A stretch of 64,000 nt of DNA from Planctomycetota bacterium (GTDB taxonomy: Bacteria > Planctomycetota > PLA2 > JAEUHO01), in NCBI GenBank assembly GCA_020851795.1, contig JADZCA010000046.1:62001-126000 (forward strand), given 5' to 3'. Positions within the stretch are counted from its first letter, which is position 1. Each line of letters begins with the position of its first letter. Positions 8,975 to 16,859 of the stretch are shown piece after piece. The position numbers were made by a program, and so were the translations under genes. A model generated the notes under the pieces. That model was not told where the DNA came from, made no database searches, and saw only the letters and a program-made list of their open reading frames with translations.

Positions 8975-9598
8975 ATGGGCACGTTCGTCGTGGGCATCGC
9001 GGGCGGGACGGGCGCGGGCAAGACCACGCTCGCGCGGCGGCTGCGCGACGCCGCGCCCGCGGGCGCGGTCGCGCACCTCGCGCTCGACGACTACTACCGC
9101 GACCTCTCCGACCTCCCGCTCGACGCGCGCGGGGCCCGCGACTTCGACCGGCCGGAGGCGCTCGACCTCGAGCGCCTCGTGGCCGACCTCGAGGCGCTGC
9201 GGGCGGGGCGCGCCGCCGACGTCCCCGTCTACGACTTCCGCGTGCACGCGCGGGACCGCGAGCGCGTGCGCCGCGTCGAGCCCGCGCCCCTCGTCGTGGT
9301 CGAGGGGATCCTGCTGCTCGCCGACGCGCGCGTGCGCGAGCGCCTCGACCTGCGCGTCTTCGTGGACGCGCCGGCCGACGTGCGGCTGGCACGCCGCCTG
9401 CGCCGCGACGTCGCCGAGCGCGGTCGCACGCCGCAGAGCGTGCTCGCGCAGTACGACGCGAGCGTGCGCCCCGCGCACGAGGCGCTGGTGGCGCCGTCGC
9501 GGGCGCACGCGCACGTCGTCGTGCCCGGCGACGTCGCGGGCGCCTTCGACGGCATCGTGGCGTGGCTCGCCGCCTGGGCCCACGCGACGCGCGCCTGA
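8975..9598 (+). CDS. udk: Uridine kinase
   Basis: Phosphorylates uridine/cytidine in pyrimidine salvage. 207 aa, the usual Udk length. P-loop GGTGAGKTT at residues 10-18, then LALDDYYRDLSDLP (uridine-binding DDYY), YDFRVHARDRERVR and VVVEGILLLADARVRE. ATG start; the upstream region is the repeat shared with alaS, so its promoter may lie inside or at the edge of that repeat. A short GC hairpin follows the stop. Confidence 0.93.
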   Translation: MGTFVVGIAGGTGAGKTTLARRLRDAAPAGAVAHLALDDYYRDLSDLPLDARGARDFDRPEALDLERLVADLEALRAGRAADVPVYDFRVHARDRERVRRVEPAPLVVVEGILLLADARVRERLDLRVFVDAPADVRLARRLRRDVAERGRTPQSVLAQYDASVRPAHEALVAPSRAHAHVVVPGDVAGAFDGIVAWLAAWAHATRA

Positions 9599-9599
9599 C

Positions 9600-9617
9600 C
9601 GCCGCGCGTCCGCGGCG
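9600..9617 (+). terminator. Hairpin directly after udk
   Basis: Seven-base stem CGCCGCG / CGCGGCG with a four-base loop, beginning two bases after the udk stop. No T-run follows, so it is at best a weak or factor-assisted terminator. Confidence 0.4.
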
Positions 9618-9739
9618 CGCGCGCACGCACCGCGCGCCGTCCGCGGTCGCCCCGGGCCCCGCGCGGCGTCCCCGTCCGCCGATTCGTCGCCGCCGCGCCG
9701 GCCCTCACCGTCCTGCGCTCCACGTCCGCACCGCGGCGC

Positions 9740-9900
9740 CCGTTCCGTCTCGCTCCGCTCCGGTCCTCTACCGTCCGTTCCTCTCTGGCCCGTTCCGCTC
9801 CGGTCCGCATCCCTTCGTTCCGCTCCGTTCGGTCCGCTCAACTCCGCTCCGCCCTCCGCCGTTACCGTCCGCCGTCATCTCCCGCTCCGCCGTTCCGCCC
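9740..9900. repeat. Degenerate pyrimidine-rich repeat tract
   Basis: The 330-bp gap between udk and the TPR gene holds no convincing gene. From about 9740 the plus strand becomes a C/T-rich run of loosely repeated units built on CCGTTCCGCTCCGGTCC, with several copies of TCCGCTCCG and CCGTTCC. Strand asymmetry is strong. Function unknown. Confidence 0.6.
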
Positions 9901-9903
9901 TTG

Positions 9904-9930
9904 AGGAGGCGCGCGCCGCGCGCGCCTCCT
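9904..9930 (-). terminator. Strong GC hairpin at the end of the TPR gene
   Basis: Near-perfect palindrome: stem AGGAGGCGCGCG with its complement CGCGCGCCTCCT and a three-base loop, overlapping the stop codon of the minus-strand TPR gene. Stem symmetry could serve both strands; no T-tract. Confidence 0.6.
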
Positions 9931-11428
9931 AATCCTTCATCGCCTCGAGCCCCGCCAGCCAGGCGAGCGCGTCCTCGTTCGTGCCGCCGAGGCGCTTGTA
10001 CTCGCGCAGGTGGTCGAGGGCGATGCCGAGCATGCCGAGCTTGTCGCCCTGCAGGATCGCGAGGAAGTAGTGGGGCTCGGCGAGCGTCGGCGCCGCCTTG
10101 ACGGCCGCCTCGAACTCGGCGATGGCGTCCTCGAACTTGCCCTTCGCGTTGAGCCACAGCCCCGCGCACAGGCGCGGCTCGGGGTCCTTGGGGTCGAGCT
10201 CGGCCGCCTTGTGCCACCACGAGAGGACGTCCTTGCTCCCCTTGCGGTCGAGCGCGTGCGCGATCGCGAGGACGTAGCGCTCCTCGGACGGCGCCAGCGC
10301 CGACGCGGCCTTGAAGTGCGCGAGCGCCTTGTCCACGTGGTTGGTGCGAAGCTCGGCCACGCCCGCGAGGAACAGCAGACGCGCGTCCTTCGGGCGGGCC
10401 TTGGCGGCCTCGCCGAGCAGGGCGATCGCCTCCGCCGGCGCGCCGGACTCGATCGCGACGACGGCGCGCGCCGCGAGCCAGTCGGCGTCGTCGGGCGCGG
10501 CGTTGACGGCCGCGTCGAGCGCGGCGCGGACCGCGGAGGCGATCTTCATGCGGATCGCCACCGCGACGATGCCGAGCAGCGCGCGACGGTCCGACGCCGC
10601 GGCCGCGACGGCGTCGCCGAGCGCCTGGCGCGCCTTGGGCTCGTCGCCGGCCGAGACGCGCACGGCGGCGAGCGCGGCGAGCCAGAGCGGGTCGGTCGTC
10701 GGCGCGGCGGCGTCGCCCTCGAGGAGGAGCACCGCGTCCTTCGCCTTGCCGTCGGCCACCATCGCGAAGGCCTTGCCGATCTTGGCCACGTGCAGCGACG
10801 CGTCGATGGACAGCGCCTTCTCGTACGCGGTGATCGCGCCGGCACGGTCGCCGGCGCGCTCGCGCACGAAGCCCGTCCAGAGCCAGTCGCGTCCGCTGCC
10901 GCGGTGCTCGACGAGCTTGTCCGCCGCGGCCTTGGCGGCGTCGGGGTGCAGCGCGCGGTCCTCGAGCTCGGAGAGCGCCTGCCAACCCTCGGCGAAGTCC
11001 TTCCACGCCTCGAGCACCTTGCGGATCGCGTCGCGCGCCGCGTCGCCGCCAACGAGCCGGCCCCACGCCGCCACCGCGATCGGGTCGGTCGGTGCGGCGT
11101 CGTGGCGCTTCGTCGCGGCGGCGACCGCCTCGGCGGCGCGGTCCTCGCGCGCGAGCGCGTCGTGCCACGCGAAGAGCAGCGCCGCGTCGTCGGGGAACCG
11201 GGCGACCTTCGCGCCGAGCGCGTCCGCGGCCTCCGACGGCAGGAAGTGGGTGTTCGGGGGAGGCGGCGCCTTCGCGGGCGCCGCGGGCGCGGGCGCAGGG
11301 GCCGGCGGTGCCGCCGGCGGCGCCGCGGGCGCGGGCGGGCCCGCGAGCGCGGGCGTCGCGAGCGCGCCCAGCGCGACGAGGCACGCGAACGTGCGCGATC
11401 GCGTGGACGCGCGACGCGCGGCGGTCAC
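9929..11428 (-). CDS. Secreted TPR-repeat protein
   Basis: 499 aa. Signal-like N-terminus (RTFACLVALGALATPALA) followed by an Ala/Pro-rich linker and then repeated TPR-like helices (for example KALSIDASLHVAKIGKAFAM and ALAHFKAASALAPSEERYVL) to the C-terminus. The start is a GTG overlapping the stop of the upstream gene (GTGA), which fixes it against a much longer open frame. Probably a periplasmic protein-interaction scaffold; no catalytic domain is seen. Co-transcribed with 11425-12252. Confidence 0.85.
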   Translation of the reverse strand: MTAARRASTRSRTFACLVALGALATPALAGPPAPAAPPAAPPAPAPAPAAPAKAPPPPNTHFLPSEAADALGAKVARFPDDAALLFAWHDALAREDRAAEAVAAATKRHDAAPTDPIAVAAWGRLVGGDAARDAIRKVLEAWKDFAEGWQALSELEDRALHPDAAKAAADKLVEHRGSGRDWLWTGFVRERAGDRAGAITAYEKALSIDASLHVAKIGKAFAMVADGKAKDAVLLLEGDAAAPTTDPLWLAALAAVRVSAGDEPKARQALGDAVAAAASDRRALLGIVAVAIRMKIASAVRAALDAAVNAAPDDADWLAARAVVAIESGAPAEAIALLGEAAKARPKDARLLFLAGVAELRTNHVDKALAHFKAASALAPSEERYVLAIAHALDRKGSKDVLSWWHKAAELDPKDPEPRLCAGLWLNAKGKFEDAIAEFEAAVKAAPTLAEPHYFLAILQGDKLGMLGIALDHLREYKRLGGTNEDALAWLAGLEAMKD

Positions 11429-12252
11429 TTGGCGGCCTCCGCGGGCGGCGTGCCGCTCCCCGTCGCGGGGGCTGCGGCGCCCGCGTCGGGCGTCGGAGTC
11501 GCCCCCTGCGGCGCCGGGGCGGGCTGCGTCGGCACGGCGGGCGGCGGTGCCTGCGGCGCGGTCGCGGCGGGCGCGTCGGGGGCGGCTGTGACCGGCGTGC
11601 ACGTGGGCCCCGCGGTCGCGGCGCGACGGCGCGCGCCGAGCCACGCGTCGTCGAGCCATCCCTCGAGCTCGCGGTTGTAGAGCAGGTCGAGCGTCACGGG
11701 CCAACGACGCTTCGTCTCGGCGAGGAGCCACGCGGCCCGTGCTTTGGCTGCCTTCGACGACATCTGCGACGACTTGCTGGCGCTGTCCTGACCGGGCGTC
11801 GTGGTGGGCGGGGCCGCGGTCGGCGGCGGCTGAGGCGTCGGGCTCGGCGTCGGCGCCGGCGCGGGCGACGGGGTCGAGGCACCGCCCCCCGACGACCCAC
11901 CCGACGTCGAGCCGCCCGACGTCGAGCCGCCCGAGGACGAGCCGCCGGAGGAACCGCCGGAGTCGCCACCGCCCCCACCGCCCCCGCCACCCATGCCGCC
12001 GCCACCCATCCCGCCCCCGCCGTCTCCCCCGCCACCTCCACCGCCTCCGCCGCCCCCACCCCCGCCGCCCATGCCGCCCCCCCGCATCTCGACCTGGGGA
12101 TCGAGACCGCCCGCGTCCGACGACGCATGGCTGTCGGCGTAGGCGAGCCCGGACCCGCGCGCGCGGGTCGTGGCGTCCACGATGAACAGCGACGCGAGGG
12201 CTCCGCAGGCGGTGACGAGGACGACCGACGGGAACGCGGTGGTGCGAGCCAA
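11425..12252 (-). CDS. Gly-rich, membrane-anchored low-complexity protein
   Basis: 275 aa, unrecognised. The start chosen is TTG with GGAGG eight bases upstream, giving the hydrophobic N-terminus AFPSVVLVTACGALASLFIV, a likely anchor or signal. Then comes a long Gly tract with MGGGG-type runs, a Ser/Gly/Thr block, a small ordered segment (AKARAAWLLAETKRRWPVTL) and an Ala/Pro-rich tail. Coupled to the TPR gene by GTGA. Could be a surface or periplasmic structural protein; function unknown. Confidence 0.7.
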   Translation of the reverse strand: MARTTAFPSVVLVTACGALASLFIVDATTRARGSGLAYADSHASSDAGGLDPQVEMRGGGMGGGGGGGGGGGGGGGDGGGGMGGGGMGGGGGGGGGDSGGSSGGSSSGGSTSGGSTSGGSSGGGASTPSPAPAPTPSPTPQPPPTAAPPTTTPGQDSASKSSQMSSKAAKARAAWLLAETKRRWPVTLDLLYNRELEGWLDDAWLGARRRAATAGPTCTPVTAAPDAPAATAPQAPPPAVPTQPAPAPQGATPTPDAGAAAPATGSGTPPAEAAK

Positions 12253-12564
12253 GACCAGACCCTCCGAGGCGACCGGACGACGACCGACGACGCACGAGAC
12301 CGAGCGTGACGGTGCGGGGACAGACCGCCTGCCGCCCCGTGGAAGAGCAAGTCTTAGGCCCCGGGCCCCGTGCCCCGCCTGTGGGGCGCTCCGCCCGCGC
12401 GGCCGGCGGCCTCCGACTCGCGCAAGTTCCTGTGGCGAAACGGTCCGCGACCGCGCCGCGCGCGACGTCACCGGGCGGCGGAGGCCACAGCCATCTCGCG
12501 GGCCCCGCGCGCTTCCTAAGACCGCGTCTTGGGAGTGGTTACCGGCACGCCGCTTCGTGGGCGT
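12253..12564. other. Gap between the Gly-rich gene and the comM remnant
   Basis: No gene seen. It should carry the promoter for the minus-strand 12252 gene. At 12516-12537 there is a hairpin (TCCTAAGAC / GTCTTGGGA with a CGC-type loop) that looks like the original transcription terminator of comM, left behind when the island inserted. Confidence 0.45.
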
Positions 12565-12845
12565 TTCCGCGCACGCCGCCGGCCGCTCACCCCGGATCCT
12601 CCCCCCGGTACTGGAGCGCTTCGGCGACGTGGGTCTCGGTCACGCGGTCGGCGCCCGCGAGGTCGGCGATCGTGCGCGCGACGCGCAGCGAGCGGTGCAC
12701 GCCGCGGCCGGAGAGCGCGTACGCCCGCGCCGCGCGCAGGAGGCAGTCGGTGTCCGCGTCGTCGGCGGCCACCGCGACGCGCAGCGCCGCCGCCGGGATG
12801 CGCGCGTTGGCGGTCCGCGGGAGCCCCAGCCGCGCGGCGCGCTCG
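12565..12845. repeat. Left copy of 281-bp direct repeat flanking the island
   Basis: Matches 19714-19994 with no gaps and five mismatches by eye (about 98 percent). Right boundary is sharp after GCGCGGCGCGCTCG; the left boundary fades over a few bases. It reproduces the last 86 codons of comM plus 22 bases past its stop. Confidence 0.93.
12587..12845 (-). pseudogene. Displaced 3' fragment of comM
   Basis: The final ~86 codons of comM, ending in the same TETHVAEALQYRGEDPG. The upstream part is missing, replaced by unrelated sequence. Two of five differences from the intact copy change the protein (Thr to Ser; Ala to Asp). An open frame continues leftwards of the fragment into the island but has no protein-like character. 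This is the original chromosomal gene end, stranded by island insertion. Confidence 0.88.
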
Positions 12846-13323
12846 CCAACCCGGGTGGCCGCGCCGCGCACTCGTCCGCCCGTCCCCGAAGCGTAGTGTG
12901 CTCGCTGCGGCGTGCACGACTCAGCTTGGTGGAAAGGTACGCCGCTCGGTACCTCAGCTTGGTGGAAAGGTACGCGGCTCGGTACCTCCCCCGGACGGAC
13001 TCGCCGCTGACGGCGGCGAGTTCGTAGACCCCCAGTCGCGACTGTCGGCGTACGCCTGGGCCCGGCGCTTGTGCTGCTTGGGGCGGTCGCCACGATCCTG
13101 GTCCTCGGTTGCGACCCGGACTCAAATGCAGCAGGCTTGGGAAAGGGAGAAATCGGAGTCTCGCGGGGCTTGGCCATGCGCCAGATCCGACGGCGCAGGC
13201 GCGACACTTGTCCCATGGACAGGGTTCGTCGCCCAGAGGCGGATGTGTGGGGGACCGGTGGGGTACCCTCTCATGGGAACTTCTTCTGCCGTGCGGCTCT
13301 GCCGCCGGGAGGCATCCGTCTCG
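12846..13323. other. Island leader region without a convincing gene
   Basis: 478 bp between the comM remnant and the methyltransferase start. It contains a 33-bp tandem repeat (12920-12985) but no recombinase, regulator or other recognisable gene on either strand. The promoter of the four-gene island operon is expected here. Confidence 0.55.
12920..12985. repeat. 33-bp tandem repeat with inverted half-sites, putative operator
   Basis: Two adjacent copies (12920-12952, 12953-12985) differing at one base. Each starts CTCAGCTTGGTGGAAAGGTA and contains the inverted half-sites AGGTAC and GTACCT eight bases apart. Such paired dyads suit a dimeric DNA-binding protein controlling the operon downstream. 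Confidence 0.6.
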
Positions 13324-15489
13324 ATGGGGTCATCCCAGCCGATCACCCGGGTTGCCGCTCGCCGGCCACTCAGGCCCAGGCGCCGCGCCCTGCCCGCCCG
13401 ACCCGCGATTGAGGTCGATCTCCCCATCGAGTCCATGTGTCTTTGGGCTCGGCGGGAGGGTAACCGCAAGAAGCCCATCTACGAAATGCACAAGTGGTGG
13501 GCGCGGCGTCTAGGCACGACGTTCCGCATGCTCCTGCTGGCTGCGGCGACGCCCGCGAGCAAGCGCTCGCGACTCTGGAGCGGCGGGTTCTTCCAAAGGC
13601 AGGATCTGACCGGGCTCACGGTGCTCGACCCGTTCATGGGAGGCGGGACGAGCCTGGTGGAGGCGGCGAAGTGCGGAGCTAACGTCCTCGGAGTCGACAT
13701 CGACCCGGTTGCCTGCTTCGTCACAAAGAAGGAACTCCAGCAGGTTGAGATCGCCCGCATCCGCCGCGCATTCTCTGAAGTGCAGGCGGCCGTCGAATCG
13801 AAGCTCCTCGCGAGATACGCCACCACGCTTCCGGACGGTCGCAAGGGAAGCGCGGTGTATGCGTTCTGGGTCGAGACGATCCGTTGCCCCAAGTGCAGGC
13901 ACACGGCCGACGCCCATCCCCACTACCAAATTTGTCGAGAGCCGCGCGCCGGCCGGCAGACGGTACTCTGCCGGTCCTGCGGTGCGCTCGACAGCATCCC
14001 GCTCGCGTGGCAGTCCTTCACGTGTGGAGCGTGCTCGTCCCGCACGCAAGTGACCACCGGTTGCATGGTCAACGGACGGTTCCACTGCCCCCACTGCGAC
14101 GAGGTCTCGCGTCTGACAAGAGCAGAAGGCACGGGGCTTCCCGCTCACCGGTTGTTCGCCCTCGACGTCCTTCCGCACGGAAGCCAGGAACGTGTCTTCA
14201 AGGCGGCAGATGCCGCCGACCGCCGACTCTACGCTCAGGCCGTGCGTGACTGGCACGCGGCGGCTCCAGGCTCCGCCATGCTGCCACCCGAGGAGATTCC
14301 GGGCGGTCCTCGGTACGACAATCGGCCGCGCATCTACGGGTACCGCCGGTACACGGAGTTGTTCAACGCGCGGCAGTTGCTGTGCCTGACCGAGATCGCG
14401 GCCGAGATCGCGAAGATCGAGGACACGGTGGCACGCGAGTTCCTCGCGCTGGCATTCTCCGACTGCCTCGCTTCCAACAACATGCTCTGCGCGTTCGCCT
14501 TCGACTACCGGAAACTGACGCCACTCTTCAGCCTTCACTCGTATCGCAAGGTCGTGCGGCCGGTGGAGAACAATGTCTGGGGCGCCGGCCCGGGACGCGG
14601 GACCTTTTCTCGCGCCGTCGAGAAGGTCATCACCGGAAAGCACTACGGTCGCCGACCTTACGAACTTCGCTATCTGCGAGGCAGGACCCTTCCGGAAACG
14701 GTCTACACCGGCGATCGTATCCGCACGGCTCTTCAACCTCCGGCAGGAACCGCGAGCGCGAGCGACTCGCAACCATGGGGACGCGTCATCCGCGGCTCCG
14801 CAGCCGACCTCGCGGCGGTGCCGAGTGCGAGCGTGGACCTGGTCCTGACGGACCCGCCCTACTACGACAACCTTCCCTACTCCGAGCTGTCAGACTTCTT
14901 CCATGTCTGGCTCCGCCGCGTTGCCAAGGGCGGTTACTTCGGGTACCAGCGGACGCACACCCCGTGGAAGGAGTCCCTCTTTGTCGGACGGAAGGGTCTT
15001 GATCGGTCCGTCGAGCATGTGACGTATGCCGATACGCTCGGCCGCGCCTTCGCCGAGTGCCGGCGAGTTCTGCGCGCTACCGGCCTCTTGGTCTTCACCT
15101 TCCATCAGAAGAAGGCGGAGGCGTGGAGGGCGGTCTCCGCCGCTCTTGCTCAGGGAAACCTCCTCGTGCGTCAGGTCTTCCCCGTTCGATCTGAGGGCCA
15201 AGGAGCGTTCCACAGCTACGCTGGAACGATCAAGTGGGATGCAGTACTCGTATGCCGTCCTCGCCGCCGAACGCGGAAGTCTACGCCCACTACCGCGACT
15301 GTTCGTCAGCACGCCGACGCCGCCGTCGCCACATGGGCCGCCCGACTTGGTCGTCGCATGCGAGCCCCGGATCGGGAGAACCTTTGGATGGCGCTTGTGA
15401 CCAAGGAGCTTAGCGGTATCGCGCCGAGCCCGCGCCTGGACGCACTTCGCGCGAGCCTGTTGGGCGAAGCCCCGGGTACTGCCCCGTAG
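13324..15489 (+). CDS. DNA adenine-type methyltransferase with zinc-ribbon insert (DUF1156-like)
   Basis: 721 aa. The N-terminal segment IEVDLPIES...YEMHKWWARR resembles the DUF1156/WWARRP start of large defence-linked DNA methylases. The AdoMet motif DPFMGGGTS is at residues 102-110 and the catalytic motif DPPY at 510-513, with about 400 residues between them (alpha-like order). That insert has four CxxC pairs from residue 188 to about 259, suggesting two zinc ribbons. The ATG is chosen because GGGAGG lies upstream and it precedes the conserved N-terminus; the much longer open frame upstream crosses the comM repeat and is not coding. First gene of the island operon, probably protecting host DNA by N6-A or N4-C methylation (inference). 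Confidence 0.85.
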   Translation: MGSSQPITRVAARRPLRPRRRALPARPAIEVDLPIESMCLWARREGNRKKPIYEMHKWWARRLGTTFRMLLLAAATPASKRSRLWSGGFFQRQDLTGLTVLDPFMGGGTSLVEAAKCGANVLGVDIDPVACFVTKKELQQVEIARIRRAFSEVQAAVESKLLARYATTLPDGRKGSAVYAFWVETIRCPKCRHTADAHPHYQICREPRAGRQTVLCRSCGALDSIPLAWQSFTCGACSSRTQVTTGCMVNGRFHCPHCDEVSRLTRAEGTGLPAHRLFALDVLPHGSQERVFKAADAADRRLYAQAVRDWHAAAPGSAMLPPEEIPGGPRYDNRPRIYGYRRYTELFNARQLLCLTEIAAEIAKIEDTVAREFLALAFSDCLASNNMLCAFAFDYRKLTPLFSLHSYRKVVRPVENNVWGAGPGRGTFSRAVEKVITGKHYGRRPYELRYLRGRTLPETVYTGDRIRTALQPPAGTASASDSQPWGRVIRGSAADLAAVPSASVDLVLTDPPYYDNLPYSELSDFFHVWLRRVAKGGYFGYQRTHTPWKESLFVGRKGLDRSVEHVTYADTLGRAFAECRRVLRATGLLVFTFHQKKAEAWRAVSAALAQGNLLVRQVFPVRSEGQGAFHSYAGTIKWDAVLVCRPRRRTRKSTPTTATVRQHADAAVATWAARLGRRMRAPDRENLWMALVTKELSGIAPSPRLDALRASLLGEAPGTAP

Positions 15490-15505
15490 GAATGGAGGAC
15501 GGCAG

Positions 15506-16855
15506 ATGGTGGTCAATCGCAGCGCTCTGATTGCTGGGTACTTGAAGGCCCAGGCTCCGGCTACTGCCAGCGAAAGGCGACGACTGCCGTTCCGCAACGG
15601 GACGGAGTGCCCGGTGATCCAGGTCCCCACCAAGGACCTCCTCTTCAATCCGCGCTTGGGACGGCTTGTCCTTGTGCGATTGAAGGATCCAGGGCGTCTG
15701 GAGAATCCCGAAGAGGCCGAGGCTCAAGCCGCGATCCAGAAGGAACTGCTTAGCCACCGCGAGTCCAAGGAACTCGCGGGGCACATCAAGGATGAGGGTC
15801 AACTTGAGCCTGGAATCGTGACATCTGACGGCGTACTTCTGAACGGGAACCGCAGGCTGTCCGTCTTGCGCCAACTCTGGGAGCAGACGAAGGACGACAA
15901 GTTCGCCTACATGAAGGTCGTGGTCCTGCCGGCCGACGCACGGCCCGACGAAATGTACTTGCTCGAAGTGACGCTTCAGATGACGCCGGAGACGCGCGCC
16001 CGGTACGGCCCGATCACCACCCTGGTGCAGCTGCGCGAGGGACTCCGGGTGCACCGGCTGGACAAGGTCCAGCTCGCCCATGCTATGTACAAGTCCGCGG
16101 ACGAACTTGAGGAACAGATTAACATTCTCCAGTTGGTTGACGAGTACCTGAAATTTATCAAGCGTCCGCATGACTATCTTCACCTCGAAGATGACCTCGC
16201 CGACGCAGGCAAGGGCAAGGGTCAGCACTTTCTCGAACTGAATCTCCTTCGGAAGAAGCATGCCAGCAAGCCGTTCTGGGCGGCCCTTAAGCTCCACGTC
16301 TTCCAGCTGATCCGCTCTGGCGCGACCTACGAAGACATCCGGGCGCTCAAGAGCTGGAATGATCAGAGCGACATCGAGTACCTTGCCAAGCAGCTCGGAG
16401 CGCCGGCGTCCCCGAAGAAGAAGGCTCCCGCCAAGGGCGATCTCGATTCGCTGGCTGACGCGCTCGACGGCGTGAAGGCGGCAGCGGCGAAGAAGGGCGT
16501 CGCTACGGTCGATCTGCCCGCGCCGCAGGAGCCGGCAAAGCCGGACCCGGGCGGGAAGGTCGATCCCGCGGACCCCGAGGTCCAGAAGACCGTCGAGGCG
16601 GTGAAGGCCGTCAACGAACTGGTGAGCGCCCGCAAGGCGCAGAAGCGCCCGGTGGAGCTCCTGCGGAAGTCCCTGCGGTCCCTCGAAGCTGCGCAGGCCA
16701 TGCAACCCGCGGGAGCGGCCGATGCCGCCGAGGCGAAAACGCTGCTGCGCGACATCGCCCGTCTGGCAGCCAGGATGGCAAAGGGTCTGAAGGGAGTTCG
16801 AGCGAAGCGAGTGCCGAGCGGCAAGAAGGCCCGGGCCAAGGCGCGCGGCCGGTAG
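15506..16855 (+). CDS. ParB/Srx-like protein
   Basis: 449 aa. The N-terminal ~150 residues look like the ParB N-terminal/sulfiredoxin-like fold: LLFNPRLGRLVL, SHRESKELAGHIKDEGQLEP and the box LNGNRRLSVLRQLW (Asn113-Arg117), comparable to the GERR box that binds CTP or phosphate in ParB relatives. A helical middle and a Lys/Ala-rich basic tail (GKKARAKARGR) suggest DNA contact. ATG start with GGAGG seven bases upstream, 16 bases after the methylase stop. No ParA partner is near, so a partition role is unlikely; a specificity, switch or nickase role in the island is inference. Confidence 0.7.
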   Translation: MVVNRSALIAGYLKAQAPATASERRRLPFRNGTECPVIQVPTKDLLFNPRLGRLVLVRLKDPGRLENPEEAEAQAAIQKELLSHRESKELAGHIKDEGQLEPGIVTSDGVLLNGNRRLSVLRQLWEQTKDDKFAYMKVVVLPADARPDEMYLLEVTLQMTPETRARYGPITTLVQLREGLRVHRLDKVQLAHAMYKSADELEEQINILQLVDEYLKFIKRPHDYLHLEDDLADAGKGKGQHFLELNLLRKKHASKPFWAALKLHVFQLIRSGATYEDIRALKSWNDQSDIEYLAKQLGAPASPKKKAPAKGDLDSLADALDGVKAAAAKKGVATVDLPAPQEPAKPDPGGKVDPADPEVQKTVEAVKAVNELVSARKAQKRPVELLRKSLRSLEAAQAMQPAGAADAAEAKTLLRDIARLAARMAKGLKGVRAKRVPSGKKARAKARGR

Positions 16856-16859
16856 TCCC

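Noticed and set aside
4735..10101. 1788-codon plus-strand open frame
   Set aside because: Antisense to plsX, rpmF and alaS and crosses udk in another frame; no protein-like sequence.
12920..12985. 33-bp repeats as a CRISPR array
   Set aside because: The two units are directly adjacent with no spacer and no cas genes are near.
12587..13216. Minus-strand frame joining the comM remnant to island sequence as a 209-aa protein
   Set aside because: The upstream half has no coding character and includes the 33-bp repeats; only the comM-derived part is meaningful, so it is called a pseudogene.
15506..16855. ParB-like gene as part of a plasmid or chromosome partition locus
   Set aside because: No ParA ATPase and no parS-like repeats adjacent; operon partners are methylase, helicase and nuclease.
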